A stretch of 64,000 nucleotides of DNA from Verrucomicrobiaceae bacterium (GTDB taxonomy: Bacteria > Verrucomicrobiota > Verrucomicrobiia > Verrucomicrobiales > Verrucomicrobiaceae). Position numbers and translations under genes: made by a program. This document shows, piece after piece, positions 25,951-35,434 of the stretch. The notes beneath the pieces are model-generated. The model made no database searches and was not told the origin of the DNA. It saw only the letters and a list, made by a program, of their open reading frames with translations. The stretch is from positions 558,001 through 622,000 of the forward strand of contig JACKQF010000001.1 in the NCBI GenBank assembly GCA_024232965.1, given 5' to 3'. Position 1 is the first letter of the stretch, and each line of letters starts with the position of its first letter.

Positions 25951-27411
25951 ATGTTGCTATTATCCCGGATCAAACAGCATTTTATGGCTCCCGGCTCTGG
26001 GTTGGGTCTGGGCATCTTTCGAATAGTCTATTCGTTGGTGATGCTCGCGGAAGTTTTGGAATTGCTCTATTTCCACGATTTGATCTATGGTGCAGTGCCG
26101 GGTGACACGTGGCATGTCGATAATCACTTTCAGGTGCTGTTGCTGGTATGGGCCGGGGCAGTCTGCGCGATGGTTTTGGGATTGTGGATGCGGCCAGCGA
26201 CGATCATCAACTATGTCCTGACGGTCGTGTTCATGGGGACCTTTTCAACCTTCTCGTACCATGTGGATTACTTCTTTTTGGGTGTTAACTTTCTGCTCAT
26301 TTTCATTCCTGCGCGCACGGCGTTTTCCGTGAAACTGCCGGAAAAATGGGGCGGAGATCGTGGGCCAGCACAAACGGCGACATGGGGATACGTGGCATTG
26401 ATTGGTATGATCGGGGTCGCGTTTGTTTATACGGATTCCGTTTTTACGAAGTTAGATTCCCCGATGTGGCGTGACGGGCTTGGCATGTTTACGCCTGCAG
26501 CCTTGCCAATTGCGTCATGGACGAATCTAGATTTCGTCCTGGATCAAGAATGGTTAGTAAGAGGAACTGGGTGGGCAGTCTTGATCTTTGAAATATTGCT
26601 GATCTTCCTCTTGCCGTTTCAGTGTTGCCGGGTGCCGCTGGCATTTTTCGGCTTTTTATTTCACATTGGTATTTGCATCGCTTTTCCAATTCCCTGGTTT
26701 GGTTTGGCTGTCGCTTCCTATTACCTCATGCTGTTTCCAGATTGGGTTTGGATAAAGCTGTTTCGCTTGGTCGGGCTTGGGCGTTTTGCGGAGGTGCCGC
26801 CAGTGAACGAAGGGCGTGCCCAGAAAATGTGGCGCTGGGGGTGGATGTTTTTTTGTGTGTCCTTTGTGCTGCAGGTTATTCTGTCGTCCATCCATCCTGG
26901 AGTGCGAAGGGTCTTGCCGGATGGGGTAAATCAGTGGTTTGCTGGCACCCGCGCGACTATTCATCCTTGGACTCGGGAGTTTCTGGGAATGACTCGACAT
27001 GGGGTGTTCATGGATGGACACTTCGCTAACTACAATCACGCGATCGCGGTGGTTTATCGCCGGAAGGGGAAGGAAACTTGGCTGCCAATCACGACCCAAG
27101 AGGGCCGCCCTGGGGCCTACATGCTGGGCCGAACCTGGGTGTATCACGCCTTCCGCGTGAACGGTCCCAATATCGATCAATCAAGCCTTGAATTGGGTTT
27201 GCGACGGTGGACTTGGTTTTGGGCAGTCAAAAATCGGGTCAGGCTGTCGGATGCGGAGTTTGTCGTGAAGGTGAAGAAGGTTGCTCCCCATTTTGTGTGG
27301 CAAAAGGACGTCACAGAGGAACAGATGGCTACTCCCTGGAACGACGTTGGAACCATTCGGTGGAAAGAGTTCAAGTGCGAGGTCAGCCTCCCCATCATTG
27401 AGGATCTCTAG
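25951..27411 (+). CDS. HTTM-domain multi-spanning membrane protein
   Basis: A 486-residue protein with several predicted membrane segments in residues about 15-290 and a soluble C-terminal part of about 180 residues. The pattern 'GLGIFRIVYSLVMLAEVLELL', 'DYFFLGVNFLLIFIPARTAFS' and the later 'FHIGICIAFPIPWFG' is that of HTTM proteins, the bacterial relatives of vitamin K-dependent gamma-carboxylase. Whether bacterial HTTM proteins carboxylate anything is largely unknown. It is the first plus-strand gene of the glycan cluster, with WbqC 7 bp behind, so a role in a surface polymer is inferred. Confidence 0.75.
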   Translation: MLLLSRIKQHFMAPGSGLGLGIFRIVYSLVMLAEVLELLYFHDLIYGAVPGDTWHVDNHFQVLLLVWAGAVCAMVLGLWMRPATIINYVLTVVFMGTFSTFSYHVDYFFLGVNFLLIFIPARTAFSVKLPEKWGGDRGPAQTATWGYVALIGMIGVAFVYTDSVFTKLDSPMWRDGLGMFTPAALPIASWTNLDFVLDQEWLVRGTGWAVLIFEILLIFLLPFQCCRVPLAFFGFLFHIGICIAFPIPWFGLAVASYYLMLFPDWVWIKLFRLVGLGRFAEVPPVNEGRAQKMWRWGWMFFCVSFVLQVILSSIHPGVRRVLPDGVNQWFAGTRATIHPWTREFLGMTRHGVFMDGHFANYNHAIAVVYRRKGKETWLPITTQEGRPGAYMLGRTWVYHAFRVNGPNIDQSSLELGLRRWTWFWAVKNRVRLSDAEFVVKVKKVAPHFVWQKDVTEEQMATPWNDVGTIRWKEFKCEVSLPIIEDL

Positions 27412-27418
27412 GGCGCGT

Positions 27419-28171
27419 ATGAGTGATGACACGCGGGTGGATCCCCCAAAGAAACGAATTGCAGTCATGCAGTCGAACTACATTCCCTGGAAGGGATACT
27501 TCGACCTCATGAATGCGGTGGATGAATTCGTGATTTATGATGAGGTCCAGTACACCAAAAATGATTGGCGGAATCGAAATCGGATAAAAACCGCCCATGG
27601 TGTGCAATGGCTGACGATCCCTGTGCGGCAAGAACGATTATCCCAGCGCATCTCTGAGACAGAACTGGCGATGCAGACATGGTCTCGCAAGCATTGGAAG
27701 ACCATTGAGCAAGCTTACAGCAAGGCACCCTGCTTTGACGAATATGGGGCAGCAATCGCGAGTCTTTACGAGCAGGCATCCTCCTTCAGATTTCTCTCCG
27801 AGGTGAATTTACATTTCATCAATGGCTTGGCCCAACTTATTGGCATCACACCAAAGGTCACTGCTTCAACTGCGTATCCTGGTGGAAGCGATAAAAACTC
27901 TCGCCTCGTGAGCATCATCAAGGCTGCCAATGCCGGGATCTATCTTTCTGGCCCTGCTGCAAAGTGTTACTTGGATGAGGATATGTTTGCCGGCGAAGGC
28001 ATTGATGTTTGCTGGGTCGACTATCGAAACTACCCGCTCTATATCCAACAGTATCCACCTTTTGCCCACGATGTCACAGCATTGGATCTCCTGTTTGCAA
28101 TGGGATCCAAGGCGAAGGACTTCCTCAAATCGAATCCGGACTGGAGATCTTTGTGCGAGGCTAGGCAATGA
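27419..28171 (+). CDS. WbqC family protein
   Basis: A 250-residue cytoplasmic protein of the WbqC family. Signatures: 'AVMQSNYIPWKGYFDLMN', 'VIYDEVQYTKNDWRNRN', 'TIPVRQ' and 'YPPFAHDVTALDLLFAMG'. WbqC-like genes are frequent in O-antigen and capsule loci. The molecular function is not well established; an acyl or amino transfer step on a sugar nucleotide has been suggested. The frame is open upstream within the HTTM gene, but the ATG at 27419 gives the family-length protein. Its last bases overlap the next start by 4 bp (ATGA), which supports operon transcription. Confidence 0.88.
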   Translation: MSDDTRVDPPKKRIAVMQSNYIPWKGYFDLMNAVDEFVIYDEVQYTKNDWRNRNRIKTAHGVQWLTIPVRQERLSQRISETELAMQTWSRKHWKTIEQAYSKAPCFDEYGAAIASLYEQASSFRFLSEVNLHFINGLAQLIGITPKVTASTAYPGGSDKNSRLVSIIKAANAGIYLSGPAAKCYLDEDMFAGEGIDVCWVDYRNYPLYIQQYPPFAHDVTALDLLFAMGSKAKDFLKSNPDWRSLCEARQ

Positions 28172-29340
28172 CTCAGGACTCACCTGCTAGCTCAAAACGA
28201 CTGTTCTTCCCAGGCTTAGATGAGTTGAGGGCGCTCGCGGCTCTCTCCGTCGCTGTTCATCACGTGGCGCTCTATCAGAACCGGGATGGCATTCCAGGGC
28301 TCTACCGGACTTTTGTCGCGCCCTGCGTCAGTCGTCTTGGTGCAAATGGAGTGAGCCTATTTTTCGTTCTGAGTGGGTTCCTGATTACCTACTTGCTGTT
28401 GACCGAGAAGCAGCGTTTTGGGACGATTCATTTGGCTCGATTCTACATGCGACGGGTCTTGAGAATTTGGCCTCTGTATTTCTTGGTCGTCGTTTTGTCG
28501 TTTTTGATTTTGCCGATCTTGGCGAAATCCTGTGGGTGGTTGCAAGGGGAACGCCACTACAATCTCCTCATTACCGACCTAGCTTCGAATCCCTGGCCGC
28601 GGGCGCTGCTGTTTGTTTTCTTTCTTCCAAATCTGGCGCTTCGAGTGGGAAAACCAGTTGTCGGTGGAGCCCAAGCGTGGTCGGTGGGAGTGGAAGAGCA
28701 ATTCTACGCTGTATGGCCGCTGCTGATGAAGTTCTTATCTGCGCGCGGGGTGCTCTTTTGCTTCCTATTTCTTGGGTTCGTTTATCCTCTGAGTCCGTCG
28801 TTGCTGGGAAAGGTGTCAACGCCTTTGGCTAGCGGGTTAGACTATTTGGTGAAGCTCTTTCCGGTCCATCTAATGGCGTTAGGTGCTTGCGCAGCGCACT
28901 TGCTGTTTTTTCACGAGAGTCAGGTCAGACGTTTGATTCGGAGTCGAGTTGTTTTTGGCATCAATACCTTGGTCTTGCTTTACCTGCTGTGGATTGAGGT
29001 GTCGTCCGTGATTTTTGGGGCCGTTGTCGCGATTGAGATCCTGTGTGTTGTCCAAGAGGGTTTCCGGTTCAATTTGCGGAGCAAGCGGCTCGCAAAACTA
29101 GGCACTATTTCATACGGGTTTTACATGCTGCACCCTACCATCATGTTTCTTTCCTTTGGCTTTATTAATTCGGTGTTGAACGTGCCGCGTTCGGGTTTCC
29201 TCTATCAGGCCCTGTCGTATGGGTTTGTGATTGGGGGTAGCCTAATTGCGAGTCAACTGTCTTACATTTGGCTGGAGCGTCACTTCGTCAGGAAGAAGGA
29301 TCGGTTCTATTCAGTGGTTCCAAGTGGTAGGGACAGCTAG
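28168..29340 (+). CDS. Acyltransferase 3 family membrane protein (OafA/YrhL type)
   Basis: A 390-residue integral membrane protein with about ten hydrophobic segments. The N-terminus has the family signature 'FPGLDELRALAALSVAVHH', followed by 'GVSLFFVLSGFLITY' and the Arg-rich 'ARFYMRRVLRIWPLYFLV'. The first His of the catalytic 'VHH' motif is present. Such enzymes O-acetylate surface polysaccharides, LPS or peptidoglycan from the inner membrane. The position inside the glycan locus suggests modification of its product. It overlaps the WbqC gene by 4 bp. Confidence 0.9.
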   Translation: MTQDSPASSKRLFFPGLDELRALAALSVAVHHVALYQNRDGIPGLYRTFVAPCVSRLGANGVSLFFVLSGFLITYLLLTEKQRFGTIHLARFYMRRVLRIWPLYFLVVVLSFLILPILAKSCGWLQGERHYNLLITDLASNPWPRALLFVFFLPNLALRVGKPVVGGAQAWSVGVEEQFYAVWPLLMKFLSARGVLFCFLFLGFVYPLSPSLLGKVSTPLASGLDYLVKLFPVHLMALGACAAHLLFFHESQVRRLIRSRVVFGINTLVLLYLLWIEVSSVIFGAVVAIEILCVVQEGFRFNLRSKRLAKLGTISYGFYMLHPTIMFLSFGFINSVLNVPRSGFLYQALSYGFVIGGSLIASQLSYIWLERHFVRKKDRFYSVVPSGRDS

Positions 29341-29441
29341 CCGAGTGAACGGCTGGCAAGTTTGTCGGGTTGACATTTGGGCACGCAGGCGAACGGTGGC
29401 GGGTCCGGATTCAGATACCCCCATCATTTCCAAAGGTCTAA

Positions 29442-30365
29442 ATGCCCCAAATTTCCGTCGTAGCTACGCTTTACAAGTCCGCCGCTTATCTCCCCGAGTT
29501 CTATGCTCGGGCGGTTAAGTCTCTTGCCATGATCGGGGTCGACTATGAGTTTGTGTTTGTCGATGATGGATCACCGGACAACTCAGGCACCGTAGTGCGG
29601 GATTTGCAGGCGGAAGATTCGCGGGTCAAGTTGCTCAGCCTATCGCGAAACTTTGGTCATCATAAGGCAATCATGGCAGGACTCCGGGCGGCAAAAGGGT
29701 CATATGTTTTTCTTTTGGACTGCGATCTGGAAGAGCCACCGGAACTGTTGGTTGAGTTTTGGTCAAAGATGCAGGAAGAGGGTTGTGATGTTGTGTTTGG
29801 TGTGCAGAATTTGAGGCGAGGGAAGGGGATCGACCGCTTTGTGGGAGGGCTATTTTACAAAGTGTTTAATCATTTGAGCGATCTGCCAATTCCAGAAAAC
29901 ATCGCGATGTGTCGGCTCATGAATCGTCGTTATGTTGACGCCATAGGGCAATTCGGGGAGCGGAACTTTTTTCTAGGCTCGCTATTTGTGGAGGCAGGCT
30001 TTCGACAGGTGTCTGTTCCATTTGAAAAGACCAGCAAGGGATCGACTACTTACAATTTTCGTCGTCGTGTCTCTCTGATGGTTGATGCCATCACTTCCTC
30101 AACTGCCAAGCCTCTTGTTTATGTCTTTTATCTTGGGTTAGCGATGTGCTCTCTGACCATCTTTGCCGGGATTGCGGTTCTTTTTAGACATCTCTTTATC
30201 GAACGACTACAGGTGGGCTGGCCATCTTTAATTCTATCGGTATGGTTCATCGGTGGGCTGATGCTTCTCAGCATTGGTATCGTTGGAATTTACCTTTCCA
30301 GGGTGTTTCAGGAAGTGAAGGGCAAACCCGTGTACATCATCAAAGACTCAGACAATGACGACTAA
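29442..30365 (+). CDS. Family 2 glycosyltransferase with two C-terminal membrane helices
   Basis: A 307-residue GT-A enzyme resembling GtrB/ArnC/dolichyl-phosphate mannosyltransferases. 'SVVATLYKSAAYLPEF' opens the nucleotide-sugar domain. 'FVFVDDGSPDNS' and the DxD-like 'LLDCDLEEPP' bind the sugar nucleotide and metal. Two hydrophobic segments (about residues 225-250 and 262-288) anchor it. Enzymes of this type usually load a sugar onto undecaprenyl phosphate for modification of a surface polymer on the outer leaflet. It overlaps the methyltransferase gene by 11 bp. Confidence 0.9.
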   Translation: MPQISVVATLYKSAAYLPEFYARAVKSLAMIGVDYEFVFVDDGSPDNSGTVVRDLQAEDSRVKLLSLSRNFGHHKAIMAGLRAAKGSYVFLLDCDLEEPPELLVEFWSKMQEEGCDVVFGVQNLRRGKGIDRFVGGLFYKVFNHLSDLPIPENIAMCRLMNRRYVDAIGQFGERNFFLGSLFVEAGFRQVSVPFEKTSKGSTTYNFRRRVSLMVDAITSSTAKPLVYVFYLGLAMCSLTIFAGIAVLFRHLFIERLQVGWPSLILSVWFIGGLMLLSIGIVGIYLSRVFQEVKGKPVYIIKDSDNDD

Positions 30366-31005
30366 GCCAAGTTCTATCGATTCCCTCGCAGAAGAGCAGA
30401 TCGTCAAATATTTCCAATCGAAACTAGCTGAGCACGGGCCGTCTGCCCAAGGAATGGATTGGCGGGATGAGGCATCGCGCAATCTTCGATTCGACGTGAT
30501 CTCGCGATATTTGAATCAGGCGGGCCCCTTCAGTTTGCTCGACGTGGGATGTGGGGACGCCGGATACCTGGATTATCTGAAGAAGGCGAACTGCGATGTG
30601 AATTACCTCGGGGTTGATGTCGTGCCTGAGATGGCTGAGTTTGCAAACCAGCGACATGGTGAAGGAACGGCGGTGCATGGGGATGTGTTTACCCTGCCGC
30701 CGGAGTCAAAGTTTGACTATGTGATTGCCTCTGGGACGCTGAATGCCAAACTTGGGGTGAAGAGCAGTGTCTGGCGTGACCATTTTTATAACACCATCGC
30801 CGCCATGTACGAGCGCTGCAATCGCGCCGCTATCTTTAACTGTATGTCGGCGGATTTGGACTATCGGTATCGTCGGCTCTATTACCCCAACCTTTCCGAA
30901 TTAGGTAAGTTCGTGACCAAGAAACTGTCGCGCAATTGGGTGTTTGATCATTCCTACCCGCTCTATGAGATGACAGTCTGTATCTACAAATATCCGACGC
31001 CATGA
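30355..31005 (+). CDS. Class I SAM-dependent methyltransferase
   Basis: A 216-residue cytoplasmic protein. The SAM-binding motif I is 'SLLDVGCGDAGYLDYL' near residue 58. It is followed by 'YLGVDVVPEM' (acidic motif II) and 'FDYVIASGTLN' (motif III/IV region). The substrate is not evident. Its place between a glycosyltransferase and an acetyltransferase, with overlaps on both sides (11 bp and 4 bp), suggests methylation of a sugar or sugar-linked intermediate of the glycan. Confidence 0.85.
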   Translation: MTTKPSSIDSLAEEQIVKYFQSKLAEHGPSAQGMDWRDEASRNLRFDVISRYLNQAGPFSLLDVGCGDAGYLDYLKKANCDVNYLGVDVVPEMAEFANQRHGEGTAVHGDVFTLPPESKFDYVIASGTLNAKLGVKSSVWRDHFYNTIAAMYERCNRAAIFNCMSADLDYRYRRLYYPNLSELGKFVTKKLSRNWVFDHSYPLYEMTVCIYKYPTP

Positions 31006-31670
31006 ACCTGATCATCGTGGGTGCTGGAGATTACGCCGAAGTTGCCATTCATTATCTGAAGGCCGAAACGGACTACAATATTCTCGCTGTTTCGGTCGAA
31101 GAGTCGTTCTTGCCGCAACCCGCAGAACTTCGGCAGTTTTGTGGGCTGCCCATGGTTAAATTTGAAGCGCTGCAAGAGTTGTATGATCCAGAGCACACTG
31201 AGGTGCTTGTTGCAGTGGGGCCTGGGCGAGTGAATACAACCCGAGAAAGGCTTTATTTGGAGACCCGCGATAAGGGCTTCCGGCTGATTAAGTTTATCCA
31301 TTCGCAGGCTCATGTGGCGGATCCGACAAAGGTCGGGGAAAACTCATTCGTGTTTCCTTTTGTCTGTCTGGAGCCGGGTTCTCTGGTTGGCAACAACTGC
31401 GTGCTTTGGAGCGGCAGCCAAATCGCTCATCATTCGGTGGTTGAGGACAATTGTTTTCTGGCTCCAGGAGCGAGGGTGTCAGGCAGATCGACGATCAAAT
31501 CCAATTGTTTTCTCGGTATCAATTCAACGGTGCGCGACCATGTGACCGTATCAAACCGTTGTATCGTGGGCGCAGGCGCCGTCATAAAAAAGGATACGGT
31601 GGCGGGTGGCGTGTATTCGGCCACGCCCGGTTGCTTGCTGGGTCAGGACAGTATCAACACAAAAATTTAA
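31002..31670 (+). CDS. NeuD/PglD-like sugar O- or N-acetyltransferase
   Basis: A 222-residue protein with a Rossmann-like N-terminal part ('LIIVGAGDYAEVAIHYL') and a left-handed beta-helix of hexapeptide repeats from about residue 105 ('VGENSFVFPFVCLEPGSLVG', 'CVLWSGSQIAHHSVV', 'APGARVSGRSTI'). This is the architecture of NeuD and PglD, which acetylate sialic acid or amino sugar nucleotides using acetyl-CoA. It could acetylate the WecE product or the nonulosonic-type sugar of this locus. It starts within the end of the methyltransferase gene (ATGA). Confidence 0.85.
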   Translation: MNLIIVGAGDYAEVAIHYLKAETDYNILAVSVEESFLPQPAELRQFCGLPMVKFEALQELYDPEHTEVLVAVGPGRVNTTRERLYLETRDKGFRLIKFIHSQAHVADPTKVGENSFVFPFVCLEPGSLVGNNCVLWSGSQIAHHSVVEDNCFLAPGARVSGRSTIKSNCFLGINSTVRDHVTVSNRCIVGAGAVIKKDTVAGGVYSATPGCLLGQDSINTKI

Positions 31671-31804
31671 TGGGTAATCCTTGGTCGTGGGGTCTGGTCT
31701 GTGGCAAGACGGGGCCAAATTTATTTGGATTTCATTGCAGAGAAACTGCGCTTCTATAAACCCACGTAGTGCGAATCCGTGTTGATTTGGCGCTGCCCAG
31801 TAAC

Positions 31805-33994
31805 ATGAATCTGCCATCCTCACTCAGACCTCTAACCCCTACTGGCGGGTCGCCCGTGACGCCGTGGGCTCTGGGGCTGATGGTGCTGCTATTCGTGGCT
31901 TGGGCTGCTTGGCTGACGTGTCTTTATTGGCTCTACGGGGAACGTTCTTTCCTGCGGATTCATGACTGTGGTGACAGCAATGTGCCGATGGCCGTTGCTG
32001 CGCACCTAGACCCACCCGGATTCATTGTCGGCGCTCGAAATGCAGCGCAGGTGTGTGGCTTTGATCAGAAGGCCACCTGGGGCAGCATCTTGCAAGACCA
32101 ACTGCTGGTGCGGCTGCCCATTTGGTTGGGGTATGCCCTGAGCATGGCACTCCAACGTCTCGTGGCTGGGTTGGGGATGACATTGTTGGGGGTGATGGTT
32201 CTTCGGTTGCGTTGGGTGCCATCAATCATCGCCGGATTGGGCTACAGCCTGTTTTCGCAGCGATTCATCAATGAATCTTGGGGTGGCTTCACCTATTACG
32301 ATGCGATGGTATTACCGGGTGTTCCGCTGGTGTTACTCGGATTGCACTACTCAATGCTTTGGGGTCGTCGGCATCGGATGGCCGGACTGCTTGCTGCTGG
32401 GGCAATCGGTAGTGTCTACGCTTGGACAGGAAGCTATCTGCTCGCTGTGTTTCCGATGGTGCTGTTCGCCGCTTGGCCAACGCTCGTCCTGCGCGGGGAC
32501 GGAGTCAGCTTTGGTGTCGTCGTCCGGACTGTGGCTGTCTTTGGGGCCGTATGGACAGCGTGGTGCCTGCCCTTTGTGAAGGCGGCACTGATCTCGGGTC
32601 AGAGTTCTCATCGAGTGAATCGGCTAGATTCGGAAACCGTGGTGAGCGGAGTCGCAAGCGGTTGGGGCTTTGTTGAAAGTGCTCTCATCGCAAACTGGCC
32701 ATTTGTTGCCATCATGTTGATCGGTCTTGGGATCTGTCGGAGCCGAACTCAGGCGAGGATGGCGCTACTGGTTCTCGCAGTTGCCATCGCCGTGATATTG
32801 GCCAAGCCATTGGTGATCGTCTTTGGGAGTGTCTTGGGATTTCTTCAAGGTTTCAATTTTCAAAGATTCTATCTGCTCCTGCCTTTTGTTCTGATGCTGG
32901 CTGGGGCGGCTGGTCTGGATGCACTGCTGGCTCTGCTTCAGAAGCTGGGTGTGTCGAAAAGTCGGGCGCGTCTCGGGAGTGCTGTCGGCTTTTTCATTTG
33001 TGCGGGATTGATGGGATGGGTAGGAAAAACCTCCGCAGATGTCCATGAATTCGCCTCAAAAATGCTTGTTGGAGGATGGAGTTCTGCAGTCTATGACCAT
33101 CCTGAAATCCGACGGATCGGCGAGCTCCGTCAGAAGGGGGAAGTCTTTCGCGTGGCGACTGTCGCGATGCCAGGTTCTGGCACCTGGCACCCTGATATGA
33201 TGGCTGCCTACGGACTTGAATCAGCGGATGGGTATGTGCCGCTCTACGCAAGGCGTTACAATGAATATTGGCAGGAGGTCTTAGCTCCACGGTGGCATGC
33301 AGAACCGAACGAGCGATCCAAGTTTGCCACAAAAGGGAACCGCGTCTATTTGCAGCCTGCCGCCGCGCAATGGAGCACCGATACAAAGCCGTTGGAGTTG
33401 AGGGCCTTTGCGGACCTTTCTTTGCTGGCAGGAATCAACGTTCGTTATCTGTTTTCGCCTGTTCAGCTGATCGATGACCGACTCACTTTGGTGGGTCAGA
33501 CTGCAGCATCTCAGCCTGCGAAACACAAGCGCAATACCCGAGGTCGAATGGGGCTGATGGCTGGTGGCTTTGTGCCATGGGCGGATCTTTTTGTGTATGA
33601 ATTGAAGCAGTTTTCGCCGCGATTCTATCTTGCGTCAGAGATCCAGTGGGTGGACGAATCCGAAAATGCTCCGAAGGCGGTCGGTGATGTTTGGAGGTCT
33701 GGGCTGATGGGAAAAGCTGTGGTTTTGTCGCAGCCCGATGTGCCCAGGAGTATCGTGAAGGGCGTTTATGCGGGAGGTGGCACCGTTACTGAGCAGACTC
33801 TGACCGCAGACCGGATTGAATTGACAGTGGACGCTGTTGAATCGGCTATTTTGGTGTCTTCAAATACTGATGATCCTCGCTGGAAAGCAACGCTCGACGG
33901 AACCTCCGTCGACATCTTCCCCGCAAATCATGCATTTCAAGGAGTCGCCGTTCCTCGCGGACGTCACTCGATCGTTTTTGAGTACGGACAGTAA
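31805..33994 (+). CDS. Large multi-spanning membrane protein, YfhO/DUF6044-like (possible GT-C fold)
   Basis: A 729-residue protein. A long membrane part (about residues 20-410, roughly ten hydrophobic segments) is followed by a soluble C-terminal region that is probably extracytoplasmic. The acidic 'RIHDCGDSNVPM' after the first membrane segment and the overall layout resemble YfhO/DUF6044 proteins. These are GT-C-type enzymes that glycosylate lipoteichoic acid or similar polymers from lipid-linked sugars. The C-terminus has a small beta domain ('ILVSSNTDDPRWKATLDG') also seen in YfhO. A donor cannot be named. A GTG at 31769 is an alternative start. Confidence 0.68.
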   Translation: MNLPSSLRPLTPTGGSPVTPWALGLMVLLFVAWAAWLTCLYWLYGERSFLRIHDCGDSNVPMAVAAHLDPPGFIVGARNAAQVCGFDQKATWGSILQDQLLVRLPIWLGYALSMALQRLVAGLGMTLLGVMVLRLRWVPSIIAGLGYSLFSQRFINESWGGFTYYDAMVLPGVPLVLLGLHYSMLWGRRHRMAGLLAAGAIGSVYAWTGSYLLAVFPMVLFAAWPTLVLRGDGVSFGVVVRTVAVFGAVWTAWCLPFVKAALISGQSSHRVNRLDSETVVSGVASGWGFVESALIANWPFVAIMLIGLGICRSRTQARMALLVLAVAIAVILAKPLVIVFGSVLGFLQGFNFQRFYLLLPFVLMLAGAAGLDALLALLQKLGVSKSRARLGSAVGFFICAGLMGWVGKTSADVHEFASKMLVGGWSSAVYDHPEIRRIGELRQKGEVFRVATVAMPGSGTWHPDMMAAYGLESADGYVPLYARRYNEYWQEVLAPRWHAEPNERSKFATKGNRVYLQPAAAQWSTDTKPLELRAFADLSLLAGINVRYLFSPVQLIDDRLTLVGQTAASQPAKHKRNTRGRMGLMAGGFVPWADLFVYELKQFSPRFYLASEIQWVDESENAPKAVGDVWRSGLMGKAVVLSQPDVPRSIVKGVYAGGGTVTEQTLTADRIELTVDAVESAILVSSNTDDPRWKATLDGTSVDIFPANHAFQGVAVPRGRHSIVFEYGQ

Positions 33995-34082
33995 ATTACC
34001 AGATTGGTGCCGAGTAGCTCCAATTCGATGTGCTAGACTTGTTGACACATTAGAGGTTGAACCGTTTCTTACCGGCTATTCC

Positions 34083-35408
34083 ATGATTTCCACGCTCGAA
34101 AACAAGTTTACCACCAAAGATGCCGTCATCGGCGTCATTGGTCTGGGGTATGTCGGATTACCCCTAGTTTTAGCCTATGCAGACAAAGGATTACGCACTT
34201 TAGGGTTCGATGTGGACAATGCCAAGGTCGTAGCGCTCAACGAAGGTCGCTCCTACATTGAGCATATTCCTGCTGATGCCATCGCAAAACATTCTGCAAG
34301 TGGACTGCTGTCCGCAACGACCGATTTTGCCCGCATTGAGGAGGTGGACGCATTGCTGATTTGTGTGCCGACCCCGCTGGGTGAACACTTTGAGCCAGAT
34401 CTCAGCTATGTCGTAAACACCATCGTTGCTGCTGCGCCCTACCTCCGCGCTGGGCAGATCGTGAGTCTGGAGAGCACCACTTATCCTGGAACAACGGCGG
34501 AGGAAATTCAGCCGCGGATTGAGGAAAGGGGACTGGTCATAGGGAAGGATGTCTTCCTTGTCTATTCCCCGGAACGCGAAGACCCAGGCAATCCGGAATT
34601 TGCGGGGGTGAATATTCCCAAGGTCGTTGGTGGCACGACGGAAGACTGCCTGAAGGCGGGGTTGCTACTCTATGGTGCGGCGTTCAAGGCGACAGTTCCA
34701 GTGCGTAGCACCCAGGTGGCGGAGTTCACGAAGCTGCTGGAAAACATTTACCGCGCTGTGAATATCGGGCTGGTGAATGAGCTCAAAATCGCTGCAGACA
34801 GGATGGGGATCGATATCTGGGAAGTCATCGCTGCGGCGAGCACGAAGCCATTCGGTTTTAAAGCATTTTACCCTGGCCCAGGGTTAGGCGGACACTGCAT
34901 CCCCATCGATCCGTTTTATCTGACATGGAAGGCGCGTGAATATGGCGTGCACACGCGCTTCATCGAGCTCGCGGGTGAAATTAACCGCAACATGCCTCGC
35001 TACGTTGTGCAGAAGGTGATGGAGGCGCTGAACGCTCAGCGCAAAGCGGTAAACGGTGCCAAGGTGCTGATCATCGGGCTTTCCTACAAAGAGAATGTCG
35101 ACGATCTGCGCGAGTCTCCGACCTTTGCTCTCATGGATGGATTGAAGGAGATGGGCGCAGAGATTGCCTACCACGATCCCCACATTCCAGAAATTGGCCC
35201 GACCAGGGAGCACATGGACTGGTGCGGTCTCAAAAGCGTACCTCTGTCTGCTGAGACGGTAGCCGGGTATGATTGCATCTTAATTTCCACTGCGCACAAG
35301 GCGGTGGACTATGTGGCGCTGGCAGATTGGGCCACCTTGATTGTGGATACTCGCAACGCGATGGTTAAGGCTGGCGTGATCGACAATCCCAAGGTCGTCA
35401 AGGCCTAG
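34083..35408 (+). CDS. wbpA: UDP-N-acetylglucosamine 6-dehydrogenase (WbpA-type)
   Basis: A 441-residue nucleotide-sugar dehydrogenase that oxidises UDP-GlcNAc at C6 to UDP-GlcNAcA with two NAD+. NAD-binding 'GVIGLGYVGLPL' starts near residue 17. 'SLESTTYPGTT' and 'YSPEREDPGNPEF' follow. The catalytic Cys272 is in 'GPGLGGHCIPIDP', and 'GVHTRFIELAGEINR' and 'GLSYKENVDDLRESP' come after. These blocks match Pseudomonas WbpA better than WbpO or UDP-glucose dehydrogenase. The frame is open upstream into the preceding gene, but the ATG at 34083 fits the family N-terminus. The next gene, wbpP, is 26 bp behind, and the two belong to one sugar-nucleotide branch. Confidence 0.9.
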   Translation: MISTLENKFTTKDAVIGVIGLGYVGLPLVLAYADKGLRTLGFDVDNAKVVALNEGRSYIEHIPADAIAKHSASGLLSATTDFARIEEVDALLICVPTPLGEHFEPDLSYVVNTIVAAAPYLRAGQIVSLESTTYPGTTAEEIQPRIEERGLVIGKDVFLVYSPEREDPGNPEFAGVNIPKVVGGTTEDCLKAGLLLYGAAFKATVPVRSTQVAEFTKLLENIYRAVNIGLVNELKIAADRMGIDIWEVIAAASTKPFGFKAFYPGPGLGGHCIPIDPFYLTWKAREYGVHTRFIELAGEINRNMPRYVVQKVMEALNAQRKAVNGAKVLIIGLSYKENVDDLRESPTFALMDGLKEMGAEIAYHDPHIPEIGPTREHMDWCGLKSVPLSAETVAGYDCILISTAHKAVDYVALADWATLIVDTRNAMVKAGVIDNPKVVKA

Positions 35409-35434
35409 TCCCGCTATTTTTTCCTGCCCCAATC

